Origin: Cryptomeria japonica
Taxonomy: Eukaryota > Streptophyta > Pinopsida > Cupressales > Cupressaceae
DNA length: 64,000 nt
Assembly: GCF_030272615.1 (NCBI RefSeq)
Contig: NC_081406.1
Span: forward strand, 403,200,939-403,264,938
Reading direction: 5' to 3'
Shown here: piece after piece, positions 34,000 through 46,300 of the stretch
Position numbering within the stretch: the stretch's first letter is position 1
Layout of the letters: each line of letters begins with the position of its first letter
Position numbers and translations under genes: made by a program
The notes under the pieces: model-generated
What the model was told of the DNA's origin: nothing
Database searches by the model: none
The model's input: the letters and a program-made list of their open reading frames with translations, nothing else

Positions 34000-34013
34000 A
34001 AAAGAGGGGCAAA
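34000..34013 (+). other. Tat-1 polypurine tract
   Basis: AAAAGAGGGGCAAA lies directly before the 3' LTR start TGTAATACC. Confidence 0.85.
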
Positions 34014-35271
34014 TGTAATACCCTAAAAATGGTCACCTGAACCATGGGCCCCTAATCTCGACAACATCACTAAGGTCCTAACCAAAGGCAATGAAATCAA
34101 CCTTGAGCACCTAATTAATTAATTCTTCAATCATTAATGTTTACATGGCAAATTAATCACTCTATATTAATTAAATATTTATTTAATTAATTAATCATTC
34201 CAAGTAAATTATTTTGATCAATTATCCTATTCTATTTAATTAAATATCCTAGCATATTTAATTAATAAATAAAGTTGCCATTTAAATCACAAAAAAAGGA
34301 ATTAATTTAAAGAAAAAGAGGAATTAATTTACAAAAAGAGATTAATCACAAAAAGAGGAATTAATCTGCAAAAGAAAAAGTTAAATTGAAAACAAAAGAA
34401 AATAATTAAATTGAGAAAAAAAATCAAACTTAAGATATTTGTTTTTCTAAAATTGAGATAACTTGAAAAATCAGAAAAACAATTAAATTGAATTAATCAT
34501 TTTCTCTAAAATTAAAACTCAAAGCTTTGCTTGAGGAAAGAGGTTCAATTGCATTGAAATAGGCTCTTTCTAAATAAAAATCTTGAGCAAATTAAATAAA
34601 TGTGCATGGAATCGTCTATTTTTATCTCAAGTGCATGTAATCAACTAATTTTATCTTCAATGCAAACTCAAACTTATAATATGAATGCATTCATTCAAGC
34701 TATAATTAAAATCTATCTCAAGATTAACTGAATCGGATCTCTCAATTATTTTAATTATCCTAAATTGTGCTTTTTCTTAAGGAATCTCAACCGCTCATTG
34801 TTAATCGATCTTGACCGTTGGTCTCTCTTTTGAGTCTCTATAAATTCAGCCTTCATCTTTCATTCAAGACACCTTGGAGATTTATTGTTATTGTGCAGTT
34901 TTTTCTCTAGAGTCATTGAAAATATTGTGCTTTGGGATTATTGCATCTTAGTTTAGATTTTTGTATGTTTAGTTTAATTACGATTGCTTGAATTCATCTA
35001 GCTTAATATTCATTCATCTAGCTTAATCTTGCATCCATTTTGCTTATTCTTGTGCCCATATAGATTAAATCCTTCATCTTGGTGTAGTCTAATCACTAAT
35101 ATTGCTTAGACAAATATGAGAGCAAGTCTATACACGCATCTTTTAAAAGGCAATAGGTCGATTTGTATGGTTTTTATATTCACGATTATATCTATCTAAC
35201 CATGCATGCAATGACTTAATTGAAGTGTTGTGTCTTACAACTTATAGATACTTCCACTTTTCACACACATA
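34014..35271 (+). repeat. Tat-1 3' LTR
   Basis: It matches 21708-22990 along its length with few changes by eye. It has a CTATAAATTC box near 34846 and ends ACACATA, where the last CA has become TA. One unit of the ATTCATCTAGCTTAATAT array is missing. The Copia-2 frame resumes after GAAAC. Confidence 0.92.
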
Positions 35272-35276
35272 GAAAC

Positions 35277-36330
35277 AAGCCCCTAGAACCTGGTATGCTA
35301 GATTGGATAATTATTTGTTGGAATTGGGATTTAATAAAGGGTCTGCTGATAGTAACCTATATTTTAAGATTGAAAATGATAACATCTTGATTGTTGAAGT
35401 CTTTGTTGATGATATTATCTTTGGAGGTGATGGTGACTTGAGCATGAAGTTTGTCGGTGATATGTAGAAGGAATTTGAGATGTCTATGATAGGAGAGATG
35501 AAATTTTTCCTAGGTTTACATATTTCACAGACTAGAAAAATTATTTTTATATCTCAAACTAAATATGTGAAGGAATTGCTGAAGAAGTTTGGGTTAGATG
35601 ACTCCAAACCGGTTGGAACTCCTATGGTGACTGGTTGCATATTATCCAAGAATGATGATTCTCCGAAAGCTAATCATAGTTTGTATAGGTCTATGGTTGG
35701 TGGACTGCTATATCTTACTTAGACTAGGTCGAACATTATGCATGTTGGGTGCATGGCTACTAGATATCAAGCTAATCCGAAAGAGAGTCATATCATTGTT
35801 GTTAAGAGAATATTCAAATACTTGAAGGGAACTGTAGATTATGGTTTGTGGTATCCGAAGAATGGTGATTTCATGTTATGTGCTTACATTGATGTTGATT
35901 GGGCTGGTGATGTTGATGATCAAAAGAGTACCTCCAGTGGTCCATTCTTTTTAGGTAAGAAACTAGTTTCATGGGCTAGTAAGAAACAAGATTCAGTATC
36001 CTTATCTACTGCTGAAGCTGAGTACATTGTTGTTGCTGGTAGATGCACTCGGGTAGTTTGGATGAAGCAACTATTAAAAGATATCACAGTTATCTATGAT
36101 GATCCTACTATCATATTCTGTGATAATTCTAGTGCTATTAATATGTCAAAGAATCCAATGCAACATTCAAAGACTAAACATGTGTCAATGAAATATACTT
36201 GAGGGAAAAAGTCAGTGAAGGGGAAGTAAAGTTGGAATATGTGTCTATAAAGGAACAAATTGTTGATATTTTCACTAAGCCTTTGCCTATAGATACATTT
36301 GTCTATTTGAGAGACAAGTTAGGGGTATCC
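35277..36330 (+). pseudogene. Copia-2 reverse transcriptase C-half and RNase H
   Basis: QAPRTWYARLDNYLLELGFN joins directly to the KDLYGLK end at 21707. FVDDIIFGGDG carries the catalytic double Asp. FEMSMIGEMKFFLGLHISQT, YVKELLKKFGLDDSKPVGTP and YRSMVGGLLYLT follow. RNase H has YIDVDWAGDVDDQKSTSSGP, SLSTAEAEYIVVAG, FCDNSSAINMSKNPMQHSKT and then IFTKPLPIDTF past a stop. The end lies close to 36330. Only a few stops, mostly TAG where CAG is expected, break it, so it is one of the better kept pol parts here. Confidence 0.9.
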
Positions 36331-36652
36331 ACCCCTCCTGATGAGAACTAGATGCATTGAGTTTCATCAATCCGGTGGATTTAACAGTCTTATCTCTTTA
36401 TCTAGATTGATGAGTTGGTGTTGCTCCTCTGGTGGAGTAGTATGGTTATTTGTTTATGGGGGAGATAATCATAATTTGTTTATCTATGAGGGAGAGTTTG
36501 GTTATTTGTTTTGAGATCTTTGGCATTGTTTTCAAAGGGGGAGAGATGCACGTGAAAAAATATTTTACCTGTTTGATCATAGGGGGAGTTTGTTGGAGAT
36601 AATTATTTATTTTCATTGATTATTTTTCACATTCATATGTTGTCATCAATGC

Positions 36653-36664
36653 AAAAGGGGGAGA
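36653..36664 (+). other. Copia-2 polypurine tract
   Basis: AAAAGGGGGAGA lies one base before the LTR start TGTTGGACATTG. It is flanked by an inverted pair, CATCAATG before and CATTGATG after. Confidence 0.85.
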
Positions 36665-36665
36665 T

Positions 36666-39397
36666 TGTTGGACATTGTTGCTGCTAGGATATGTTGTTAT
36701 CATTGATGTCAACATATTCCCGCTCCGGTGATTGCAGATTGGTTTATTGGGATTATGGTTTGGTGTATTGAGTATCTTTAGTATTATTATATTCTTTTGT
36801 TCTGGTGTTGGTGATCTTGGAAGCTTAATTTATCATATCATATGATCTGGTTTTGCAGTTTGTTTTTCTGATCAGTGATTTGTAGAGTTCAGTATTTCCT
36901 CTGGTATATTCCAGTGTGATCAGATCTTGAGTTGAGATTTTGGGAGATTGTTTGCGATGGTATTGTGTATCTTCATTTCAGATGATTCATGATTTGGTGC
37001 TTTTCAAGTTATCTTTCTTCATGACAGTTGTTGTTGTTTGAGTATTCTTGAGGTTCAGATGTTGATCAATGAAGATTTGATGTCTTATTGTTGTAGCTAT
37101 TACTAATGATTCTAACGTGCTTGATGGTGTTTCCTAATCATGTCTTATTTGTCTTGGTGATCCACATTGATTGTTGTGCAAGTTTTTGCTGATCTTGCTA
37201 AACCGGTGATGTTCTTCATGTTATACAGTTTTCCTAGTGGTGTAGCATGTTGCAGTTGATCTTGGCATGATTTTTGGTGGTGTTGCACATTTGGAAATTT
37301 GAATTAGGTCCATTTTATGTCATGTATATCATTATATTGGTCTGGTGGTCAATCTTTGTATCGTGTGATGTAATTTTATAATTGTGAGTTGAGGGTTTAG
37401 CCGACCTTGCTATCAAGGTTGATGAGTTGTATAAATAGGTGATATAGTCATATAAATTACATGAAAAGGTTGTGTCTGCATTATCAGAGAGTGCTGTATG
37501 TGCAAAAAAGGATTCATCTTTTGATGTAGTGCATTGAGGAGGGATTGGTGTTGCAGAGTAGACAATTGTTATTAACCAGAACTATAATCAAACATTTGGA
37601 GATGTTATTCCTGTAGTTCATTTCTTCTAGATTGTAGTTTGAATCATGTTATAAGTTAGTGATGATGGTATGATGAAAGAATAAGTATCTGGTAGAATAC
37701 TGAGAGGGGGGGGGTGAGTCACTATACTAAAAAACTAATACAAAGTTCCCAAACTCAAATTCAATCACACAAAGTAAACATATCACAGTTAAGATCAATA
37801 TTCATAAGAATACTTGACATCAAACGGTTTGACTATTATGACAACTTAACATTAAACAAATCCAATCTTGTAAACATCAACAATGCTTAATCATATCTCA
37901 ACATATTCATCTCTCAATGCTTCTTGTTATCATGCCTTATCAGAAGTTAATGAAATCAACAAATAAGATCATAACCACAAAAACGTTCACCACTTGACAC
38001 AAATATTTATATGTGGAAAAACCAAATAGGTAAAAACCATGGTGAGATGAGACTCACAAGGATATCTATCTGAACTCTTCTGAAGCTCGCTCTGTTAGGA
38101 ACCAAGCCTATTAAAGCTTTACAATAAGTCTTGTTAAGAACTAATTCCAGTTAGGAATCACCCGGTTAAGGGATTTACAAATATGCCTTGATGAAAAGCA
38201 CAATACCCTATTAGGAGTAACCTCGCTGGAGGATTTAAGAATCCAAGCTAATGGACCACCTTGTTAGAGGATTTAATAAGTAAGAAAGCTTGTTAGAGCT
38301 TACCCAGTTAAGGGATTTCACTTCTGCTGTAATTGTTAGAGAACAACAGGTTTTCTTGATCAGATCCTTTTAAGCTTCAATCTGCCTTACTCAAAGTGTA
38401 GATCCATTCATCGGTTAGGCAACTACACACTCAACAGGTTTTTGCCAATCTTGCCAACAACTTTTACAAACAACTTCATCGACCTTAAATATAAATTAAT
38501 TAGGTCAGTAGCACAATAAAAACCTAATTCTCATCATTGAGATTACAAACAAGTCGGTACAATCTTGATCGTTATAAATCATAACAATCTCTTCACATTC
38601 TTCAAGAAAATTCCGACCGCTCCATGATCACCGCTTCTTCGAACTTTGTAACTCATCGCGCATTGTGCATTAGATGCAATTCACTTTGCTCCTTCCCTAG
38701 ACAACAAACAAATGCGCCAAAACAATCTGAACTTATCCTCATACAATGATCACACGTGTCTCCATAATTACCGCTCATCATATAATAAACCAACAAACTT
38801 GATCGGTTAGGGTTTAACAACTGAGAGGGTTTACCGGTTACATTGCATAGAAAGGTTTAACCCTTTACACAGGTTTACCAGTTCAACTTACAAACTTAAC
38901 ACACTGGTTTACAACATCTTCCACAAAGCTCTTCTTATCGGTTACCAGCTAATATAAAAAACAACAATATCAACAATAACATGAATACCATTACCGGTTC
39001 AATTGACATCAATGAAAACATATCATTAATGCAATCTATATGCAAAAATTTCCAACAAACTAAAAATGCCAACAAGTGAGACTTCCTTGAGGGTTGTAGC
39101 CTTCTGGGTCGTTATCTTTTGAGTAGTGATCTCTACACACTATTCTTGAATGCATGTGCATTTTCCATTGTAATATTTTCACATACTAATGCAGAGTATC
39201 ATCTTATTGTGGGTAAGTTCCCACCGTGGGTTTTCTCTTAACCGGGTTTTCCATGTCAAAATCTTGGTGTTGTGTGTTGTGTTATCAATTTGCTTATCTT
39301 TGTTATTGATGCAGTTAATTAGATCTATTTTTGTGATTAGATCCGGTGAAAACTGATTCACCCCCCCTCTCAATTTTCCTCATTGTTGTTGCCAACA
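36666..39397 (+). repeat. Copia-2 3' LTR, split by a solo LTR
   Basis: It starts TGTTGGACATTG after the polypurine tract and ends GTTGCCAACA. Its opening matches that of the Copia-4 LTR (TCATTGATGTCAACATATTC shared). Removing the insert at 37663-39074 and one AGTGA leaves about 1.3 kb, the usual length of its relatives here. The right flank is Copia-1 integrase, starting CCCAT at 39398. Confidence 0.85.
37663..39074 (-). mobile_element. solo copia LTR inside the Copia-2 3' LTR
   Basis: On the minus strand it runs TGTTGGCATTTTTAG to CATACCATCA. Perfect 5-bp duplications AGTGA flank it (37658-37662 and 39075-39079). The shared GGGGGGGTGAGTC block, the reverse of the copia LTR 3'-end signature, is near its left edge. 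Confidence 0.88.
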
Positions 39398-40827
39398 CCC
39401 ATTTCAAAGCTTTGTGAGTAACTTAGTTCTAGATGTAACATGCAGAGTTGATGGACTTCACCCAATACTGAGGTTCTAAAGACTTGGCCGCCATCTCCTT
39501 CAAGGACCTATTCTCGAATTCTCTGCCACCATTCTACTGAGGACTCTATGGAACTATGTGCTGCATGTTGATACCTTTTGAAGCATAAACTTGTTCAAAC
39601 TTATTTGTTAATATATTCACCTCCATTATCTGTATGTATAATCCTGATGAACTTCCTAGGTTGTTTCTCTATAAAAGTTTTGAAATTTGGAAAATTCTCA
39701 AAGACATCAGAATTTTGTTTTAGAAATTAAACCCATGTATATCTAGAAAAGTCATCAATAAATGTCAAGACATATTTAGCCTTGGTGAAGGATGTTTGTG
39801 GAAATGGACATGCTAAGTCACTATGTACCAATTCTAATATTTGCATAGTTGTCCATGTTTTGTCTTTATTATACTTCTCCTTGGGATGCTTACCAAGAAT
39901 GCATCTCTAACAAACTCCATCAGAAAAAGGAATAGAAGGAAACCCTAAAACCATGTGTTGTTGAATGAATCAATGCCACAAAAAAATCACCTCATTTGCA
40001 TGAGTGAGTAACACTATTGAAGGAGAGTCTGGAACAAAATGAGAAAACTAATACAATATGGATTGATGATATACTTTTATCACAACAACTATAGACCCTT
40101 TATGTATTTCACTGATTACCATTGTATTTAGTGTGAATTCAATTTGCTTTTCAAAACCAGTGTGAGTGATCTGATAAATATATAGGAGATTAGTTGATAA
40201 AGATGGAACACAAAGGACATCCTCAAATGTTCCTTCTCCCATATAAATAAACCCTCTCTCATGCACTTCAACAAGAGTGTCATCATCCATTAGTATGGAA
40301 GGCATAAAACATGGCTCTAAAGAGATCAAATCATCTTTTGAAGAAGACATGTGGTGCGAAGAATCCGAGTCAATGATCCAAGAATTTGGTTGTGAAGCAA
40401 CATCAACTAGGGCCTTACCGTTTCCTTTCCCATTACTCTTATCTATGTCCTTTGAAGATCCTTCTAATGAAGTTTGTTTGATTGAATGAGGAACCTTGAT
40501 ATTTTTTTTTTCTAGAAGATGTGAAAGGTGATCAATTTGTTTCTTTAAACACTTATGTTCATAATGGCCGAGCTTCTTACAGTAAGAACACTTGGCCTTC
40601 TCCTTCTTAGGTTTTTCTTTTTGATGAAGAAGTATGATTATCTACTTTTAAAGTAGCAGATTTCTGATCTTTCTTCTTCTCCTTGGTTCTTTTTTTTTTA
40701 TCTTGCTTACTAGACCCTTTCTGTTATTTTATGCCTTGATTTACAACTAAGGCATGCGATTTGGAGGGTTTTATTGTACCTATTTGAACCAATTTGTCTT
40801 TCTCCCTAGTGAGTTCTTCAGTATTAT
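39398..40827 (-). pseudogene. Copia-1 Gag end, protease and integrase
   Basis: This minus-strand copia relic is cut on both sides. From high to low coordinates it has a Gag tail with an intact CCHC knuckle (CSYCKKLGHYEHKC, near 40560-40600), a protease-like SWIIDSDSSHHMSSSKDD (D-S-D in place of D-S-G), and an integrase with LELVHSDLACPFP (first Asp), FIDDFSRYTW and RIIHTDNGGEYINK (second Asp). The NGVAE-type block is decayed near 39520. The left end at 39398 is where Copia-2 inserted; the right end at 40827 is where LARD-2 inserted. Same strand and complementary content make it the missing front half of the RT/RNase H piece at 6790-7917. Confidence 0.82.
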
Positions 40828-42043
40828 TGTAGACGTCTAAAACTAATGAAATTAATTTATCATTTTCACCTAATTAATTATATTAATTATGTCAGTCCTT
40901 CTCAAAATTAATTAAACTATATTTTGTCACCTTAGCCATATAATTAATTTATTAAAATTAATTATATCCAATTCTTGTAATATTATTCAATTCCAAACAA
41001 TTATATCCAATTATCATCTAATATTGATTAGTTAATTAATTCCAATTAATTAACTAATACCCCAATTCTTACAAATCACCCTCTTAATCCCCATCATTTA
41101 GCCTATTTAATCCTAGCCTAATCATGATCATCATTTTCTTCAATTTTAAATTCCTCCACTCATTCTCTCTTCTCATTTCTCATCCTCCTAATTCATCCAC
41201 TTGCATTCTAATCCTCCATTATCTCAACTATTCAGTCCCCTTAATCATTTGCACATCCCTAATCACCATGATTAGGAATGGGTAAACTCTTTGCCATAAA
41301 AGACTTTCCCATATCACCTCCCAACCTCAAATGCCACCCACTTTTGTCTATCCAAGGAATTTTGAATTCCTTGAATCTCCCCATGCCCTCTCTTCCCAAG
41401 GAATTTTTAATTCCTTTATTCTTTATTCTTCCAATGCTCCCTCTTTCTTGGGAATTTTTAATTCCCTTTGTCCTCTCTCAAGTAATTTTTTTAATCCTTT
41501 TCCTCTTCCCAAGGTACTTGGGGATCTTTTCCCCATGTACTTGAGAAGTATGGAGATAAGAAATGCGTTTATGGGAAATCCATTGGATCTCCCACTTATC
41601 CTCTCAAATCTCTCTCACCTGTTTCCAATATTAGCCCCCCATCTCCCTTCAATCTTGATCGTCCATTCTAGGTCCCTCAAATATATAAATTGGAGTCTCC
41701 TTCCTTCACAAAGCATCCATCATTTTCATATTTTCATACTGTCATATTGTCCATTTGAGCCAAGAAATCATTCATCACACCCATATTATGCCAAAATATT
41801 GTCACACTTGATCCATTATCATTCTATCCTTATCATCTTGTTGTGTTTTGGAGAGAATTCCACATCCCTCTACATCAAAGGAGCAAATCAAGTGGAGACA
41901 AGGGCACATTCCACTTCTAGCTCAATCAGAGGAGATGAAGAAAGAATGTATAAAAAAGGTTATTTTGCTTTATTTTTTAATGCTTTAATATGTTTATGGT
42001 TTAGTTTATGCATCTAACCTTCTAACCATTTTTCTCATCCTCA
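40828..42043 (+). repeat. LARD-2 5' LTR (same family as LARD-1)
   Basis: It starts TGTAGACGTCTAAAAC and ends at CCTCA before a TTTTGGCATTCTCGGTGGG block. It matches the LARD-1 LTRs in opposite orientation, for example the repeated AAGGAATTTTGAATTCC words at 41350-41480 against 48360-48500. It is more diverged than the LARD-1 pair. It is inserted in the Copia-1 Gag tail; the left flank is ATTAT. Confidence 0.78.
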
Positions 42044-42095
42044 TTTTGGCATTCTCGGTGGGACCCCAAGTCCCTTAATTTAACAAATTTGTGAG
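42044..42095 (+). mobile_element. start of the LARD-2 internal region
   Basis: TTTTGGCATTCTCGGTGGGA right after the LTR equals the primer-site block of LARD-1 (minus strand, just below 53271). The internal region is cut after 52 bases by the Copia-3 LTR. Confidence 0.65.
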
Positions 42096-43077
42096 TGTTT
42101 TTTTTAATAGACACAGGATGCTGAGAGGGAGGGGTGAATCAACATTAATTAAAATTTCAGACTGCAAATTAATATTAACCAGATAACATCAAAGAAATCA
42201 AATAAGAACAACATGAATTATCCACACAAGAACACCAATATTTTATGCATGGAAAACTAGAATTGGGAAAAACTATGGTGAGTATTAACTCACAAAATAA
42301 TCCACTAGATAGAAATGATTACAAAAGGAAGCTCACTACTCAGGACTTGTTGTCCAAGGCTAACTACTCATGGAGCAAGATAAAAAAAGACTTGCAAACC
42401 TGAAGCTAACTTCACTTAGGTCAATATACAAAATTACAATATTAGAAAAGAAACTATATGAACAAAAACATCTTTGTTATGCTGATTATAGTCACTGTTA
42501 AAGCACAAACTCTGATTCTACTGAAATATTCGGATCACCAAACCTTTTGGATTTCTACATCTATATCCACTCCCACTTCTGCGCTACAATAATATCTTTA
42601 TATAAACTTCTTTGTATCAAATTGTACTCCTATACATAATTGCAACTCTATCATTTCTCTATCCACATACATATTATTTTCAACAAATCATCATATGCAT
42701 ATATAAACTAGAAAAATTATCTTCACCAAGTCGGCCACAAGAAGATTGTAACATATATACATGCTTCTGATCCAAAATATACAACTGGACCGAAAAGTAT
42801 GAAACATATTGAACTTAAACCAATCCAAAAATCTCTAGACTAAAATGAATAGATAGATAGATGACCAGTACATGAAAAAGCCTTTAGGTAAACTCTATGA
42901 CAATATAATCAAAACACAAAACACTTCTGGCTCAACACACGAACATTCTGGACATAGCTTCCAGACCCAAAACATTACTTTACCCAAAACACTACTTCTG
43001 GTCAACTTCTGAATTCTGAAATACTTCCGGATCAAAGGGTTTGACATCAATGACAAGATAAAGGTATATGTGTAACA
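42096..43077 (-). repeat. Copia-3 3' LTR
   Basis: On the minus strand it starts TGTTACACATATACC after a polypurine tract and ends near the CCTCTCAGCATCCTGTGTC block. That block matches the 5' LTR stub at 54682-54710. The left boundary is placed by that comparison and may be off by a few bases. Confidence 0.75.
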
Positions 43078-43092
43078 ATCTCCCCCTTTTTC
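43078..43092 (-). other. Copia-3 polypurine tract
   Basis: The minus strand reads GAAAAAGGGGGAGAT right before the LTR. It is preceded by CCATCAATG and followed about 30 bases later by CATTGATGTC. Confidence 0.85.
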
Positions 43093-43359
43093 ATTGATGG
43101 CAATACCTACCAAATTGTATTGCCAATCCAATTATCAAAAACTTTGTACAACACATCTTTCTCTCCGCCTTTTCCATCAAAGACATAGGATGCAAAGAAC
43201 TCCCCCTAAGAAAAATAACTCATGTACACAAATATTGAATGTACAACCAAAATAAATTAAGCACCTTGGAGAACTAGAGCAATTTCTACACCATGTACCA
43301 GTTGCAATTGTTGCCAAACAACATTCCAATCTATATCAACAGAATTGAGTACCTTGATT

Positions 43360-46300
43360 TGACTCTCTAATTCCAAAATACATTTTTTTTAGCTTCTTCA
43401 CAACTTGATGGAGATGACGTAACATCAAACAATTTTTTTGAATTCTTTATCACTTTCAACATTTTAGAGATGTGAATTTCAACAGTGTCACACAATCTAT
43501 CAAAATCTTTCTTAATTCCTTTCTTCTTGACATTCCAAAGCTCTAAATCTTTGTTCAATTGAGAAATTTTATTCTTTTAGAACCATCTTCATCTGATTGG
43601 GGGTTAAAATTGTTTGAAATATAGAGAATAGCACGATCAGTATTTGAGATTTTTTTCTAAACGTCTACATTGACCTTTGGCCAATACAGACCAACTCTAA
43701 AGGTCTCTATGGCACAATCAATACTAGCATCAAGAGAAGTCATCTTTTCTTTCAACCAGACATGATATTCAGTACACTTAACCTATAGAGATTGCAACCT
43801 TCCAGACAACAACCTCTTCTCTTTTGACTTAGAAAATATTTCTTCAAAGTTCATAGTACCTACTTTTAGCTTATTAAAGCAATTCTCATTTGGCTTTCAT
43901 CATTCCAAGATTCAATTTTGACTTCAAGAAGTTTCTCATGGAGAAACTTCAGCATATCCTCAACGAGATCTCTTGAAGCATAACTCTTTTTCCTTTCTTT
44001 AGACAATAAAAAATTTCCAAGTAAAAGCATTTGATGGGGGGATAATAAGTCATTGTCTAGTTTACCTTGCGAAATAGGAACTTGCAGTAACTCAGATGAA
44101 ATATTAGAAACAACAATAGAAAGGGCAATCAGAGTCTTTTCAAACTCAACTCCTCTCAATTCTTTTTCAAGCTTACATTAAATTTCTATTTTAGCATTTT
44201 CACCTTCACCTATAAGATTGTAACAAAAAATCTAAAGCATTATCACCTTTAAATCTTCCAGATTCTCAAATACATTCTCAGACTCTTGTTCAATCTTCTT
44301 CTCTTATGTCTTCTCAACCTCAAAATTAAAAAAAATCAACAATAATCGGAACACATTTTTGCTCATCCATAGGCATATCTGCTCCAAATACCGAAGCAAC
44401 ACAGCTACCGCTAGGTTCACCCAAATCAATTTGCTTAGAGATCTTCTCCGACTGAGAAGATAACAACGTAAAAATATTTTCTACAATGTCATATGTTCCT
44501 TTCTTTATCCTCTTAATATCATCTGGATCATCAACCATGATAAGATTCTCTTTCCTTGGTACATAAACAAAAGTTCAGAGCTTGTTGAACTTGCAATCTA
44601 GCTTCCCTGCTCAAGGGACTATAGACTCTGTCCATTGTAGAAATTTTGAAATCTTATTCTTTGGCTATTTCTTCTTATCTTTTTTCACTAAGATTTAATA
44701 AAGCATATCAGAGAATTCATCTTGGATCTTATTTAAAGTTTTGTGATACAAAATCATGTACCTAATTACAACCTTTTGAATGATATCTCTATTACTAGAT
44801 TGACTTTATCATAATTTCCTAGAATATAATTCAAATAATGACTATCAACAATGGTAATCAATAGGCTTTCCAATTTCAAAAATTCTACCTTAGGATTCTC
44901 CTCTTCCACTATAGAATTCCCTATAAGCCCCATCTTACAGAATACTATATACATCCTTTGATTAAGGGTCTTTGCAAATTTCTCTTTCCTTATGCTTTCT
45001 TCAATCTCCTTCATAGTCCCAAAGCGTTCCTCTTTTAGATCAATATCCAAATTCTTCACCCGTTCAATGTTTTCTATTTCTATTTTATCAGATACATCAT
45101 AATACAACTCCAGAATCCACCCAACTTATGGTTCCACTGTAATTATATAATAGTTATCCCTACTAATAATGAAAGTAAATATATCTATGTAATTGTTCAC
45201 TAGGTTTGATTAAAACCTATTGTAGACACCCAAAATTGTCCAGTCTAATTATCTAAGCTTAATTTTTCTATTAATTAAATAAATCTTTATTTATTTAATT
45301 AATTCATTTATCCTCTTCTAGCCTTATTTCTCATTTAAATAAATACATTTATTTATTTAAATTATCCTTTTCCTAAATTAAATAAATATCTTATTTATTT
45401 AATTGATCTCACTCCTTCTATTAATTAAATAAATCTTTATTTATTTAATTAATTCATTAACCTTTTCTACCCATGACACATGTCATTCATCTCTTAATTC
45501 ATACACTACCTACCCCTTTCATTATTTTATTATTTCTTTTACCTACCCTCTAATCATAGCCGACCTCCTTTTACACCTCTCAATCTTATCCCTCCATTTC
45601 ATATAGTGTCTTCTATATAAGGAGATTCTTTCTTCATTATCAAACCCTAACTACTCGACTACTTGACTACACTACGCTTTTCATATGCGATCTTACTTGC
45701 AACCACATTCTGTTCTTTGTTGAGCTCTTGTGCACATAAAATCTGAGAGCAAATATAACAAGCAAGATCAATGGAGATAGGAAGAATGGAGATTCAAACC
45801 CTATTAGACATGTGATGGTATAATCTTTGTGATTTCATTTAATTTGCATTGTTTTAGGTAATCTTCATATGTTATGGTGGATCTTTGTTGTTGTTAGGCT
45901 AGGGTTTTGTGGTTGAATTCATTTAGTCTTTCAATATTGTTGTTATCCATTTTCACCATATACACCTATATCTTTCTTGCATAAATGATTGTAATTACTT
46001 AAACCAACCACATAAATCCCTTTGATATTTCTTGTCATCTAGCATGCACCTTCTAACATAATCACCCATTTTCATTACCAATGGAGATTACTTTTCCCAA
46101 ACAACATTATCACTAGCGGGGATTTGATTTGGAAACATAAATGCTAAGAAAATTATCAAAGATCCAAATTTGAAGGGGTATTTGTTATTCCTCATCGTAT
46201 TCAGATTTTCCATCAATCATTCAAAAAAATATCACATAAATCAAAAGACTCGTTACATACTATAATTCAAAATGGAACATGAATGGCAATCATTGTAGCT

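Larger units (their letters stand above)
21708..35271 (+). mobile_element. Tat-1: 13.6-kb non-autonomous gypsy-like element with antisense PMD gene
   Basis: This complete element lies between TSDs GAAAC (21703-21707 and 35272-35276), inserted in the Copia-2 RT. The LTRs at 21708-22990 and 34014-35271 are alike along their length. A primer-site-like TGGCACCCACC follows the 5' LTR and a polypurine tract precedes the 3' LTR. The internal region has a decayed Gag-like stretch (25032-26880) but no protease, RT or integrase motif that I can find. It carries a PMD gene on the minus strand (29683-32969). Assignment to the Tat group of Ty3/gypsy is inferred from the long internal region, the C-x-x-H-type knuckle relic and an antisense extra gene near the 3' LTR. 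A solo copia LTR (30250-31126) inserted later. Confidence 0.88.

Noticed and set aside
41278-42017. 88- and 228-codon plus-strand frames
   Set aside because: They lie within the LARD-2 LTR and come from its repeated GAATTCC-type words.
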